From contig DKLE01000134.1 of NCBI GenBank assembly GCA_002455605.1, positions 1,419 through 11,861 on the forward strand: 10,443 nucleotides of DNA, read 5' to 3'. This DNA is from Firmicutes bacterium UBA6648 (GTDB taxonomy: Bacteria > Bacillota > Clostridia > Peptostreptococcales > Anaerovoracaceae). The notes beneath the pieces are model-generated. The model saw only the letters and a list, made by a program, of their open reading frames with translations. It did not search any database and was not told the DNA's origin. Made by a program: the position numbers and the translations under genes. Numbering within the stretch: the first letter of the stretch is position 1; every line of letters starts with the position of its first letter. Below, in pieces: positions 1-6,418 of the stretch.

Positions 1-499
1 GGTAAGAACCCTTCTGAAGCAGAGGCCTCCCATTAAGGTGATATCACCGGGCAGATGTTTCCGATGCGATACTCCTGATGCGACTCATTCCCCAATGTTT
101 CATCAGGTGGAAGGTCTTGTAGTGGATGAGGGAATAACTATGGCGGACTTAAAAGGCACGTTGGACAGTTTCGCAAAGCAATTGTTTGGAACAGAAGTCA
201 GAACAAAATTCAGACCGCACCATTTTCCTTTTACAGAGCCTAGTGCAGAAATGGATGTTTCATGCTTTAAATGCGGCGGCAAAGGCTGTAACGTCTGCAA
301 AGGCAGCGGCTGGATAGAAATTCTGGGCTGTGGAATGGTGCATCCAAATGTACTGCGAGTAGGAAAAATCGATACGGAGACGTATACGGGATTTGCTTTT
401 GGCATGGGTGTAGAAAGAATTGCAATGCTTAAATACGGAGTTGATGATATCAGAAATTTCTATGAAAATGACATGAGATTCATCAATCAGTTCAAATAG
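1..499 (+). CDS. pheS: Phenylalanyl-tRNA synthetase alpha subunit, 3' part (5' end outside window)
   Basis: Catalytic alpha subunit of the alpha2-beta2 PheRS, a cytoplasmic class II aminoacyl-tRNA synthetase that charges tRNA-Phe with phenylalanine using ATP. The frame is open from base 2 and ends at TAG 497-499, so about 165 C-terminal residues are visible and the coiled-coil N-terminus and motif 1 are missing. The reading RPPIKVISPG runs straight into the motif 2 region (FRCDTPDATHSPMFHQVEG), and motif 3 is GFAFGMGVERIAML at about 392-433. The GTG at 38 is an internal valine, not a start. A CX2CX4CX2C cluster (codons 263, 272, 287, 296) sits between motifs 2 and 3. I recall similar cysteines in other Bacillota PheS proteins, but metal binding is not shown here. 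pheT follows 12 bases downstream. Identity is certain; the 5' truncation is due to the window edge. Confidence 0.97.
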   Translation, partial: VRTLLKQRPPIKVISPGRCFRCDTPDATHSPMFHQVEGLVVDEGITMADLKGTLDSFAKQLFGTEVRTKFRPHHFPFTEPSAEMDVSCFKCGGKGCNVCKGSGWIEILGCGMVHPNVLRVGKIDTETYTGFAFGMGVERIAMLKYGVDDIRNFYENDMRFINQFK

Positions 500-503
500 G
501 AGG
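498..503 (+). promoter_or_regulatory. Ribosome-binding site of pheT overlapping the pheS stop
   Basis: A perfect AGGAGG lies 8 bases before the pheT ATG and overlaps the last two bases of the pheS stop TAG. This arrangement suits coupled, near-equal synthesis of the two PheRS subunits. The coupling is inferred from spacing only. Confidence 0.85.
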
Positions 504-511
504 TGCCATAG

Positions 512-2941
512 ATGTTAGTTCCAGTAGAGTGGCTAAAAGATTATACAAATATAAATGTGAGCGTAAATGAATTTTGCGACAGAATGATTATGTCAGGCTC
601 AAATCTTGAGACTGTTGAATATTTCGGAGAAAATATTGATAAAGTAGTTGTAGGTAAGATATTAAAAATTGACAAACATCCAGATGCAGATAAGCTTGTT
701 GTCTGCCAGCTGGAAGTAGGTCAGGAAGCACCGGTTCAGATAGTTACCGGAGCATCCAATGTATTTGAAGGAGCTTGCGTTCCGGTAGCTCTTCACGGAA
801 GCACCATACCGGGGCCTCTTCACGGCCAGCCTAAGCAGGAAGGCGGATCTAAGATTAAGAAAGGCAAGCTTCGGGGAGTGGAATCCTTTGGAATGCTTTG
901 TTCTGCTTCAGAACTGGGATTTGAAGATAAAGTGATCCCGGTAGCCCATAAAGACGGTATCTGGATTCTCGGAGAAGATTATACCATAGGGCAGGACATT
1001 GCTGAGGCATTGGAGCTGAAAATGGCTGTAGTGGACTTTGAAATTACTCCAAACAGACCGGACTGTCTCTCCATGATCGGGATGGCCCGAGAAGCGGCAG
1101 CTACCTTTAAAACGGAGCTTCGTTATCCGGACACAGCTTGTGTTAACGAGCAAGGAAATGCCGCAGAGCATATCAGCGTTGAAATTAAAAAGCCGGAGCT
1201 TTGCAAAAGATATGTAGCACGAATTGTAACTGACGTAAAAATTGAGCAATCTCCGTGGTGGCTTCAAAAGAAGCTGATTGCCGCAGGTATGAGACCGATA
1301 AACAATATTGTTGATATAACTAACTTTGTAATGCTTGAGTATGGTCAGCCTTTACATGCCTTTGACATCAGAAGGATTGAAGAAAATAAGATTGTGGTGG
1401 ACACAGCGGAAGAAGGAGAACTGTTTACTACCCTTGACGGAACAGAAAGAAAGCTGACAAAGGATATGCTCCTAATAAAGGATGGAAAAAAAGGAGTTGC
1501 CATTGCCGGTGTTATGGGAGGCATGAATTCGGAGATAGAACCGGATACAACAACCATTGTTGTGGAATCAGCTAACTTCACTGGAGACAGCATAAGAGCA
1601 ACCTCTAAGAAGCTGGCACTTCGTACAGAGGCTTCTTCCAGGTTTGAAAAGGGCATTGATCCAAATCTCTGTGAAGATGCTGCTGACAGAGTGTGCAGGT
1701 TAATCGAAATCCTTGGAGCAGGAACTGTTTGTACAGGTTCGGTTGACGTATATCCTTCAGAGGAAACAGCGAAAACCTTAGATGTGAGAGTTGACAGGAT
1801 TAATAAGGTTTTAGGCATTCAGCTGACCAGAGAAGATATGACAGAAATTCTTGAAGGATTGGAAATGAAAGTTTCCGGTGAAGGCAATGTCTTATCCGTT
1901 ACACCGCCGACTATTCGTCAGGATCTGGAGATAGAAGAAGACTATATTGAAGAAATAGCCAGAATTTACGGCTATGACAGGCTTCCGGTGACTTTGCCGA
2001 AGAGCAGCACAGAAGCACGTAAATCGGAGAGCAGAACCTTGAAGGACTTAGCCAGAGATACCATGTGCGGTCTTGGTGCCAATGAAATTCAAACCTACTC
2101 CTTCTGCAGTCCGAAGAGTGTGGACAATGTGAGAATAGATGAAGACGCTTGGGAAAGAAGCTTTGTAAAATTAATTAATCCTTTAGGAGAAGAGACTTCT
2201 GTAATGCGTACTATTTTAACTCCGAACATGATGGAGGTATTAGGTATTAATTATAGGAGAAATATAGATGCAGTAAAAGCGTTTGAAATAGGAAATACAT
2301 TTATGGCTAATACAGCAGATCCAAGCCAGCTGCCAGAGGAATCGGATTCCATGTGCATTGGTATTTATGGTAAGGAAGAATCCTTCTTTACTTTAAAAGG
2401 AATGGTTGTGGAGCTTTTAAATGTACTTGGAATAACAGATATAACATTTGAGAGCGAGAGCGAGTATGGTGTATACCACCCGGGCAGATGTGCAAGAATC
2501 GTATTGGATGATATGGAACTGGGAATTATGGGAGAAGTTCATCCTGAAGTGACAGAAAAATATGGAATTGCAGCGCGTTGCTATGTTTGTGAATTATTCT
2601 TTGATAATGTTTTGAGCAAGGCAAACAGAGAAGTGATCTATAAGCCTTTGCCGAAGTATCCGTCTACGGCAAGAGATATTGCCCTCTTGGTAGATGAAGC
2701 GGTTCCAGTAGGAAAAATCAGAGAAATAATCAAGGCAAACGGCGGAAAAATATTAGAGAAGGTTGAACTTTTTGATGTGTATAGAGGTAAACAGATCGCA
2801 GAGGGTAAAAAGAGTGCGGCGTTTAATCTGACCTACCGTTCAGAAGAGATGACTTTAACGGAGGATGATGTTGCAAAGGTTCATAACAGAGTCTTAGAAG
2901 CACTGAAGAGTGAACTGGATGCTGTTCTGAGAGAAATGTAA
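512..2941 (+). CDS. pheT: Phenylalanyl-tRNA synthetase beta subunit
   Basis: Complete beta subunit (809 aa, normal for the bacterial long form). It binds tRNA-Phe and edits mischarged Tyr-tRNA-Phe, and works only in complex with PheS. Visible domains in order: N-terminal MLVPVEWLKDY segment; EMAP/OB-fold tRNA-binding domain at about 41-155 (KIDKHPDADKL, IVTGASNV, KGKLRGVESFGMLCS); B3/4 editing domain at about 210-385, including GQPLHAFD with His282 and the GVMGG loop; B5 DNA-binding-like domain at about 423-491; a class II-like core; and the FDX-ACB anticodon-binding domain at about 710-809 (PKYPSTARDIALLVD through KVHNRVLEALK). The start is the first ATG with an AGGAGG 8 bases upstream. A small insert (about residues 101-112) in the OB domain carries a repeated LHG. 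zapA follows after 24 bases. Confidence 0.98.
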   Translation: MLVPVEWLKDYTNINVSVNEFCDRMIMSGSNLETVEYFGENIDKVVVGKILKIDKHPDADKLVVCQLEVGQEAPVQIVTGASNVFEGACVPVALHGSTIPGPLHGQPKQEGGSKIKKGKLRGVESFGMLCSASELGFEDKVIPVAHKDGIWILGEDYTIGQDIAEALELKMAVVDFEITPNRPDCLSMIGMAREAAATFKTELRYPDTACVNEQGNAAEHISVEIKKPELCKRYVARIVTDVKIEQSPWWLQKKLIAAGMRPINNIVDITNFVMLEYGQPLHAFDIRRIEENKIVVDTAEEGELFTTLDGTERKLTKDMLLIKDGKKGVAIAGVMGGMNSEIEPDTTTIVVESANFTGDSIRATSKKLALRTEASSRFEKGIDPNLCEDAADRVCRLIEILGAGTVCTGSVDVYPSEETAKTLDVRVDRINKVLGIQLTREDMTEILEGLEMKVSGEGNVLSVTPPTIRQDLEIEEDYIEEIARIYGYDRLPVTLPKSSTEARKSESRTLKDLARDTMCGLGANEIQTYSFCSPKSVDNVRIDEDAWERSFVKLINPLGEETSVMRTILTPNMMEVLGINYRRNIDAVKAFEIGNTFMANTADPSQLPEESDSMCIGIYGKEESFFTLKGMVVELLNVLGITDITFESESEYGVYHPGRCARIVLDDMELGIMGEVHPEVTEKYGIAARCYVCELFFDNVLSKANREVIYKPLPKYPSTARDIALLVDEAVPVGKIREIIKANGGKILEKVELFDVYRGKQIAEGKKSAAFNLTYRSEEMTLTEDDVAKVHNRVLEALKSELDAVLREM
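789..825 (+). repeat. In-frame 10-bp direct repeat in pheT (LHG ... LHG)
   Basis: CTCTTCACGG occurs at 789-798 and again at 816-825, offset by exactly 27 bases (9 codons), so both copies encode a Leu-His-Gly. The second copy sits in the small insert of the OB-fold domain. Confidence 0.7.
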
Positions 2942-2951
2942 TTTTAGTTGC

Positions 2952-2960
2952 AAGGGGGAA
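2952..2960 (+). promoter_or_regulatory. Ribosome-binding site that fixes the zapA start
   Basis: AAGGGGGAA lies 5 bases before the ATG at 2966. An in-frame TTG at 2948 would place this site inside the coding region and add six residues (MQGGTK) that do not fit the family, so the ATG is preferred. Confidence 0.75.
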
Positions 2961-2965
2961 CAAAA

Positions 2966-3556
2966 ATGGAGAATAACAAAGTAACCGTAAAGATTTTCGG
3001 TCAGGAATATACTATTATTGGAACTAAGTCCAGAGAACATATTATGAAGGTGGCCGATTATGTTGACGTTAAGATGAAGGAAATCTCCCAAGCATTAAAT
3101 TCCGGTCCGGTATCCTCAATAGCGGTACTTTCTGCAGTGAATATAGCAGATGATTATTTCAGTGCTATAGAAAGGTTTCAACATTTAGAAGTAACTAATG
3201 CTCAGGCTGAAAAAAATACGGAGCACTATGTTCAGCTCTGGGAAGAAGCCAAGAAAAGCCATATTCAGCAGCAGGAAGAAATCAAAGAGCTAAGCAGCCA
3301 AAAAGAGCAGCTAAAGGACAGCTTTGAAACTCAATTGGCAGATTTGCAGAAGCTGCTAGAAGAAAAGGACACTGAGATAAAGAAACTAAAAGAAGATTCA
3401 GCCAGAATAGAAGGCCAGATCATGGAATCTTCAAGTGATATGGTAAATGAATTGGAAGCAAAATACAAAGATTTAGAAAGTAGTTTCTTTGATATTCAGA
3501 TGGAAAACATTCAGTTAAAGGGAGAACTCGATCGCTATAAAAAGAAGATGGAATAA
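2966..3556 (+). CDS. zapA: Cell division protein ZapA with long coiled-coil tail
   Basis: ZapA binds and cross-links FtsZ filaments at the cytoplasmic Z-ring. The N-terminal part (about 1-90) matches the family: VTVKIFGQEYTIIGTKSREH, then the KVADYVDVKMKEI helix and an SSIAVLSAVNIADDYF helix that in ZapA leads into the dimer coiled coil. From about residue 90 to the end at 196 the protein is a charged, Lys/Glu/Gln-rich helix with heptad-like spacing (for example EIKELSSQKEQLKDSF and LEEKDTEIKKLKED). It has no membrane segment or signal peptide. Classical ZapA proteins are about 85-110 aa, so the tail roughly doubles the length. Long versions upstream of mutS2 are familiar to me from Clostridia. 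It is encoded between pheT and mutS2, with only 6 bases to mutS2. The N-terminal identity is good; the role of the tail is not known from sequence. Confidence 0.88.
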   Translation: MENNKVTVKIFGQEYTIIGTKSREHIMKVADYVDVKMKEISQALNSGPVSSIAVLSAVNIADDYFSAIERFQHLEVTNAQAEKNTEHYVQLWEEAKKSHIQQQEEIKELSSQKEQLKDSFETQLADLQKLLEEKDTEIKKLKEDSARIEGQIMESSSDMVNELEAKYKDLESSFFDIQMENIQLKGELDRYKKKME

Positions 3557-3562
3557 ATACCG

Positions 3563-5938
3563 ATGAATGAGAAGACATATAGAGTACTTGAATATAATAA
3601 AATAATTGAGAGACTGAAAGCGGAGGCTGCCTCTGAAATGACTAAAAAAATCATTTCAGAGCTTAAGCCTTTGGTTGACGTGTACTTAATTGAAGAACTA
3701 TTAGCGGAAACCTCGGAAGCGGTTTCCGTTATTGTGCATAAAGGAGCATTGCCTCTGGGAAGCTTTTATGATGTTGAAAACAGCCTGCATCTGGCAAGAA
3801 AGGGCGGAACTTTGACGATGAAGCAGTTACTGGAGGTTCTCTACAATCTGCATGTGGCGAGAAATGTGGTTAGCTTTTTAAAAGCTGATTTACCAAGACT
3901 CCCGATTATTCATGAAATGTCAGAATTGATTTCTCTTCAAAAAAACTTAGAGGATAACATTGACAGATGCATCCTTTCTGAAGATGAGATGTCTGATAAT
4001 GCGAGTCCTGAATTAAAGCAGATACGCAGGAGTATAACAAGACAAAATGAAGCTGTAAAGGCAAAACTAAATCATATATTAAGCTCTTCGGAGAGTAAAA
4101 TACTGTTGCAGGATGCTCTTGTAACCATGCGGCAGGGAAGATATGTCATCCCAGTCAAACAAGAACACAAGGGAAAATTTCCTGGCATTGTCCATGACCA
4201 ATCAGCTACAGGGGCTACCCTATTTATAGAACCCCAAGCTATTGTCAATTTAAACAATGAGCTGAGAGAATTAGAGCTGGCAGAAAAAAAGGAAATAAAT
4301 CGAATCCTGGCAGAATTGTCCGGCAATGTAGCGGAGCACTATCATGAATTGTTAAACAATCAAGAAATTTTAGTAAAACTGGATTATATATTTGCAAAAG
4401 GAAAACTAAGTGTCCAATATAAGGGAACGGATGTGACGATCAGTGAAGAAGGACTTCTGGATATTAAAAACGGCAGGCATCCCCTTCTCGATGTGAAGAA
4501 GGTTGTTCCTATCAATGTGGCCCTTGGAAAAAACTATGATACCTTGGTCATAACGGGCCCTAATACAGGGGGGAAAACAGTTACCTTAAAGACTGTAGGG
4601 CTCCTTGCTATGATGGTTCAAAGCGGACTCCACATACCGGCAGGCTCCGGTACGGTGATGCCGATCTTTAAGAAAATTTATGCGGATATAGGAGACGAAC
4701 AGAGCATAGAACAAAGCTTGAGCACCTTTTCTTCTCATATGAATAATATTGTAGATATTGTTTCCAGTGCAGACAATAGTACTCTGGTGCTTTTAGACGA
4801 ACTGGGTGCGGGGACGGATCCTACAGAAGGAGCGGCTCTTGCGATTGCAGTGTTGGAAGATCTATATAAAAAAGGCTCTCACACCATTGCAACTACCCAT
4901 TATACAGAGCTTAAAAAATATGCAATTGAAACGAACGGGGTTCAGAATGCCTCGATGGAATTTAATGTTGAGACCTTAAGCCCTACCTATAAACTGACCA
5001 TAGGCATCCCGGGAAAGTCCAATGCTTTTGAAATATCGGAAAAGCTCGGATTGCCCAATCAAATAATTGAAAAGGCAAGAGCTTTGCTGGATAAGGGAGA
5101 CATTGAATTTGAAAATGTCATCAGTTCCATTGAAGAGGATAAAAAATTAGCTGAAGCCGAAAGAGATGAAGCTATTTTTTTGAATCTGGCAATGAAGCGG
5201 CAAAAGGAAGAATTAGATAAAAAGCTTAAAAAGCTGGAAGAGCAAAAAGAAAAGATATTAACTAAGGCTAAAGAAGAAGCAAGGGAAATTCTAAAAGAAG
5301 CCAAGCATGTTACCGAAGAAACTCAAAGACAGCTTAAGGATATTGATAAAATGGATTCCATGGCGGAAAGACACGTCCGGCTTGCTGAAAGCAAGCGGCG
5401 AATAAAGGACGCGGATTTAAAGTATCGAGAAACCATTCAAGTGCCGGAGAACTACAATCCGGTCAGCATTGATCAACTGAAAGTAGGAGATCGAGTAAAG
5501 GTTCTGACTCTGGGACAAAATGGAGAAATCCTTTCCCTGCCGGATGACAAGGGAGACATGCTCGTTCAGGTTGGTCCCCTTAAAGTTAATGCAAACGTTA
5601 AAAATTTAATGCTGATTAATGACGGTACAGCAAAGAAAAAAAATACGGCAGCTAAAACAAGATATGGGAATTTATATCAATCCAAAGCGCAGAATATCTC
5701 ATTATCTATTAATGTACGGGGGAAGAACCTGGAGGATGCATTAATGGATGTAGATAAGTACTTGGATGATGCTTATATGGCAGGACTGAAAGAAGTAACG
5801 GTCATTCACGGCAGAGGTGAAGGGATTCTTCGAAGTGGTCTTCAGGATATGTTTAAAAAAAATAAACATGTGGAAAGCTTTAGAAAAGGTGCTTTTAATG
5901 AAGGCGGTGACGGGGTTACTGTGGTAAAGCTGAAGTAA
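3563..5938 (+). CDS. mutS2: MutS2: MutS-family ATPase with C-terminal Smr domain
   Basis: A 791-aa homodimeric clamp ATPase. MutS2 proteins were first linked to suppression of recombination; in B. subtilis MutS2 is also known to bind collided ribosomes. Visible order: N-terminal core/lever region (1 to about 310) starting with the typical TYRVLEYNKIIERL; ABC-type ATPase with Walker A GPNTGGKT at 332-339, Walker B with D412-E413 followed by LGAGTDPTEG, and the ATTHYTELK switch; a charged coiled coil at about 510-605; a KOW-like segment at about 639-686 (LKVGDRVKVLTLGQNGEI); a Lys/Ala-rich linker; and an Smr domain at about 711-791 with HGRG at 749-752. The usual LDLRG motif of Smr reads INVRG (716-720), so the acidic residue is replaced by Asn717. 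No strong Shine-Dalgarno precedes the ATG, which lies 6 bases after the zapA stop, so translation is probably coupled. The early coding region contains two hairpins. Confidence 0.97.
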   Translation: MNEKTYRVLEYNKIIERLKAEAASEMTKKIISELKPLVDVYLIEELLAETSEAVSVIVHKGALPLGSFYDVENSLHLARKGGTLTMKQLLEVLYNLHVARNVVSFLKADLPRLPIIHEMSELISLQKNLEDNIDRCILSEDEMSDNASPELKQIRRSITRQNEAVKAKLNHILSSSESKILLQDALVTMRQGRYVIPVKQEHKGKFPGIVHDQSATGATLFIEPQAIVNLNNELRELELAEKKEINRILAELSGNVAEHYHELLNNQEILVKLDYIFAKGKLSVQYKGTDVTISEEGLLDIKNGRHPLLDVKKVVPINVALGKNYDTLVITGPNTGGKTVTLKTVGLLAMMVQSGLHIPAGSGTVMPIFKKIYADIGDEQSIEQSLSTFSSHMNNIVDIVSSADNSTLVLLDELGAGTDPTEGAALAIAVLEDLYKKGSHTIATTHYTELKKYAIETNGVQNASMEFNVETLSPTYKLTIGIPGKSNAFEISEKLGLPNQIIEKARALLDKGDIEFENVISSIEEDKKLAEAERDEAIFLNLAMKRQKEELDKKLKKLEEQKEKILTKAKEEAREILKEAKHVTEETQRQLKDIDKMDSMAERHVRLAESKRRIKDADLKYRETIQVPENYNPVSIDQLKVGDRVKVLTLGQNGEILSLPDDKGDMLVQVGPLKVNANVKNLMLINDGTAKKKNTAAKTRYGNLYQSKAQNISLSINVRGKNLEDALMDVDKYLDDAYMAGLKEVTVIHGRGEGILRSGLQDMFKKNKHVESFRKGAFNEGGDGVTVVKLK
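3631..3661 (+). repeat. Perfect 11-bp inverted repeat (hairpin 1) in early mutS2
   Basis: CTCTGAAATGA (3631-3641) pairs perfectly with TCATTTCAGAG (3651-3661) across a 9-base loop, CTAAAAAAA. It starts 68 bases after the mutS2 A of ATG, within codons 23-33. No U-run follows the right arm, so it does not look like an intrinsic terminator. Confidence 0.75.
3702..3731 (+). repeat. 11-bp inverted repeat (hairpin 2) in early mutS2
   Basis: CGGAAACC (3705-3712) pairs with GGTTTCCG (3721-3728) around an 8-base loop, TCGGAAGC. As RNA the stem extends by one G-U pair (3704/3729) and two A-U pairs (3703/3730, 3702/3731). It begins 41 bases after hairpin 1 ends. Only a weak UUAUU follows. Confidence 0.65.
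5380..5396 (+). repeat. 7-bp hairpin with GAA triloop inside mutS2
   Basis: GCTTGCT (5380-5386) and AGCAAGC (5390-5396) are perfect complements around GAA. Two more C-G pairs are possible if G5379 is bulged. It lies in the part encoding the region between the coiled coil and the KOW-like segment. It could well be a chance product of coding sequence. Confidence 0.4.
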
Positions 5939-5971
5939 TGGATCGGAAACATTAAGTAAAGGAATCAAGAG

Positions 5972-6415
5972 ATGTATATTATAAGCGGATGCTTATTAGG
6001 GCAGAATTGTAAATATAATGGAGGAAATAATTTTACCGGATGGGTGATTGAGTTTGCTGAAAAGCATAATTATATTTCGGTATGTCCTGAGATGGCGGGA
6101 GGATTGAAATCGCCCAGGCCTCCTGTGGAAATTAAAGACGGCAGGGCCGTAAACTGTGAAGGACTGGATGTAACAGATGCTTTTCAGATTGGATGCCGAA
6201 GAGTATGGGAAGATGCTGTCCGGAAAGCCCAGGAGCTGGGAGAAGAAATTGAAGGAGCTATTTTAAAAGCTAAAAGCCCTTCTTGCGGCAGCGGAACGAT
6301 TTACGACGGAACATTTTCACGAAAGGAAATAGCAGGCGATGGTTTTTTAGCCTCCTATTTAAAAGAAAAAGGCATTAAGGTAATAAGTGAATTGGAAATA
6401 AATCTGGAGGATTAA
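5972..6415 (+). CDS. DUF523 / TudS-type [4Fe-4S] desulfidase
   Basis: A 147-aa cytoplasmic protein of the DUF523 family. Characterised members (TudS, thiouracil desulfurase) remove sulfur from 2-thiouracil using a [4Fe-4S] cluster held by three cysteines. The family signatures are all present: SGCLLGQNCKYNG at the N-terminus (Cys7, Cys13), SVCPEMAGGLKSPRPPVE (Cys38), a central GLDVTDAF...G segment, and LKAKSPSCGSGTIYDG (Cys105). Cys7, Cys38 and Cys105 are the likely cluster ligands by position in the family motifs. The length matches stand-alone members. The start ATG is preceded by AAAGGA at 5958-5963. It lies 33 bases after mutS2 and only 3 bases before argS, whose ribosome-binding site is inside its last codons. 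Family assignment is strong; the substrate (thiouracil, other thiobases or another thio compound) is inferred. Confidence 0.88.
   Translation: MYIISGCLLGQNCKYNGGNNFTGWVIEFAEKHNYISVCPEMAGGLKSPRPPVEIKDGRAVNCEGLDVTDAFQIGCRRVWEDAVRKAQELGEEIEGAILKAKSPSCGSGTIYDGTFSRKEIAGDGFLASYLKEKGIKVISELEINLED
6406..6410 (+). promoter_or_regulatory. Ribosome-binding site of argS inside the upstream gene
   Basis: GGAGG, 8 bases before the argS ATG, is made from the last sense codons of the DUF523 gene (CTG GAG GAT TAA). The stop and the next start are 3 bases apart, which suggests translational coupling of the two genes. Confidence 0.8.
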
Positions 6416-6418
6416 AGT

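Noticed and set aside
1345..1818. 157-codon open frame on the minus strand inside pheT
   Set aside because: It is the antisense of the conserved editing-domain region of pheT, is Ser/Ile-rich without a recognisable motif, and has no independent support.
2450..2464. Short tandem repeat GAGAGC x2.5 in pheT (Glu-Ser-Glu-Ser-Glu)
   Set aside because: Only two and a half copies of 6 bases in a surface-like acidic stretch; chance level.
2948..2965. TTG start for zapA adding MQGGTK
   Set aside because: It would put the good AAGGGGGAA ribosome-binding site inside the gene. The family N-terminus fits the ATG at 2966.
3593..3598. TATAAT inside the first codons of mutS2, upstream of hairpin 1
   Set aside because: No matching -35 at the right distance; the bases encode the conserved EYNKI start of MutS2.
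3631..3731. The two mutS2 hairpins as an intrinsic terminator or attenuator
   Set aside because: Neither right arm is followed by a run of T on the + strand, and the left arms show none on the - strand, so rho-independent termination is not supported.
4635..4652. 6-bp inverted repeat TACCGG/CCGGTA in mutS2
   Set aside because: Stems this short are expected many times in 10 kb and nothing around it suggests a function.
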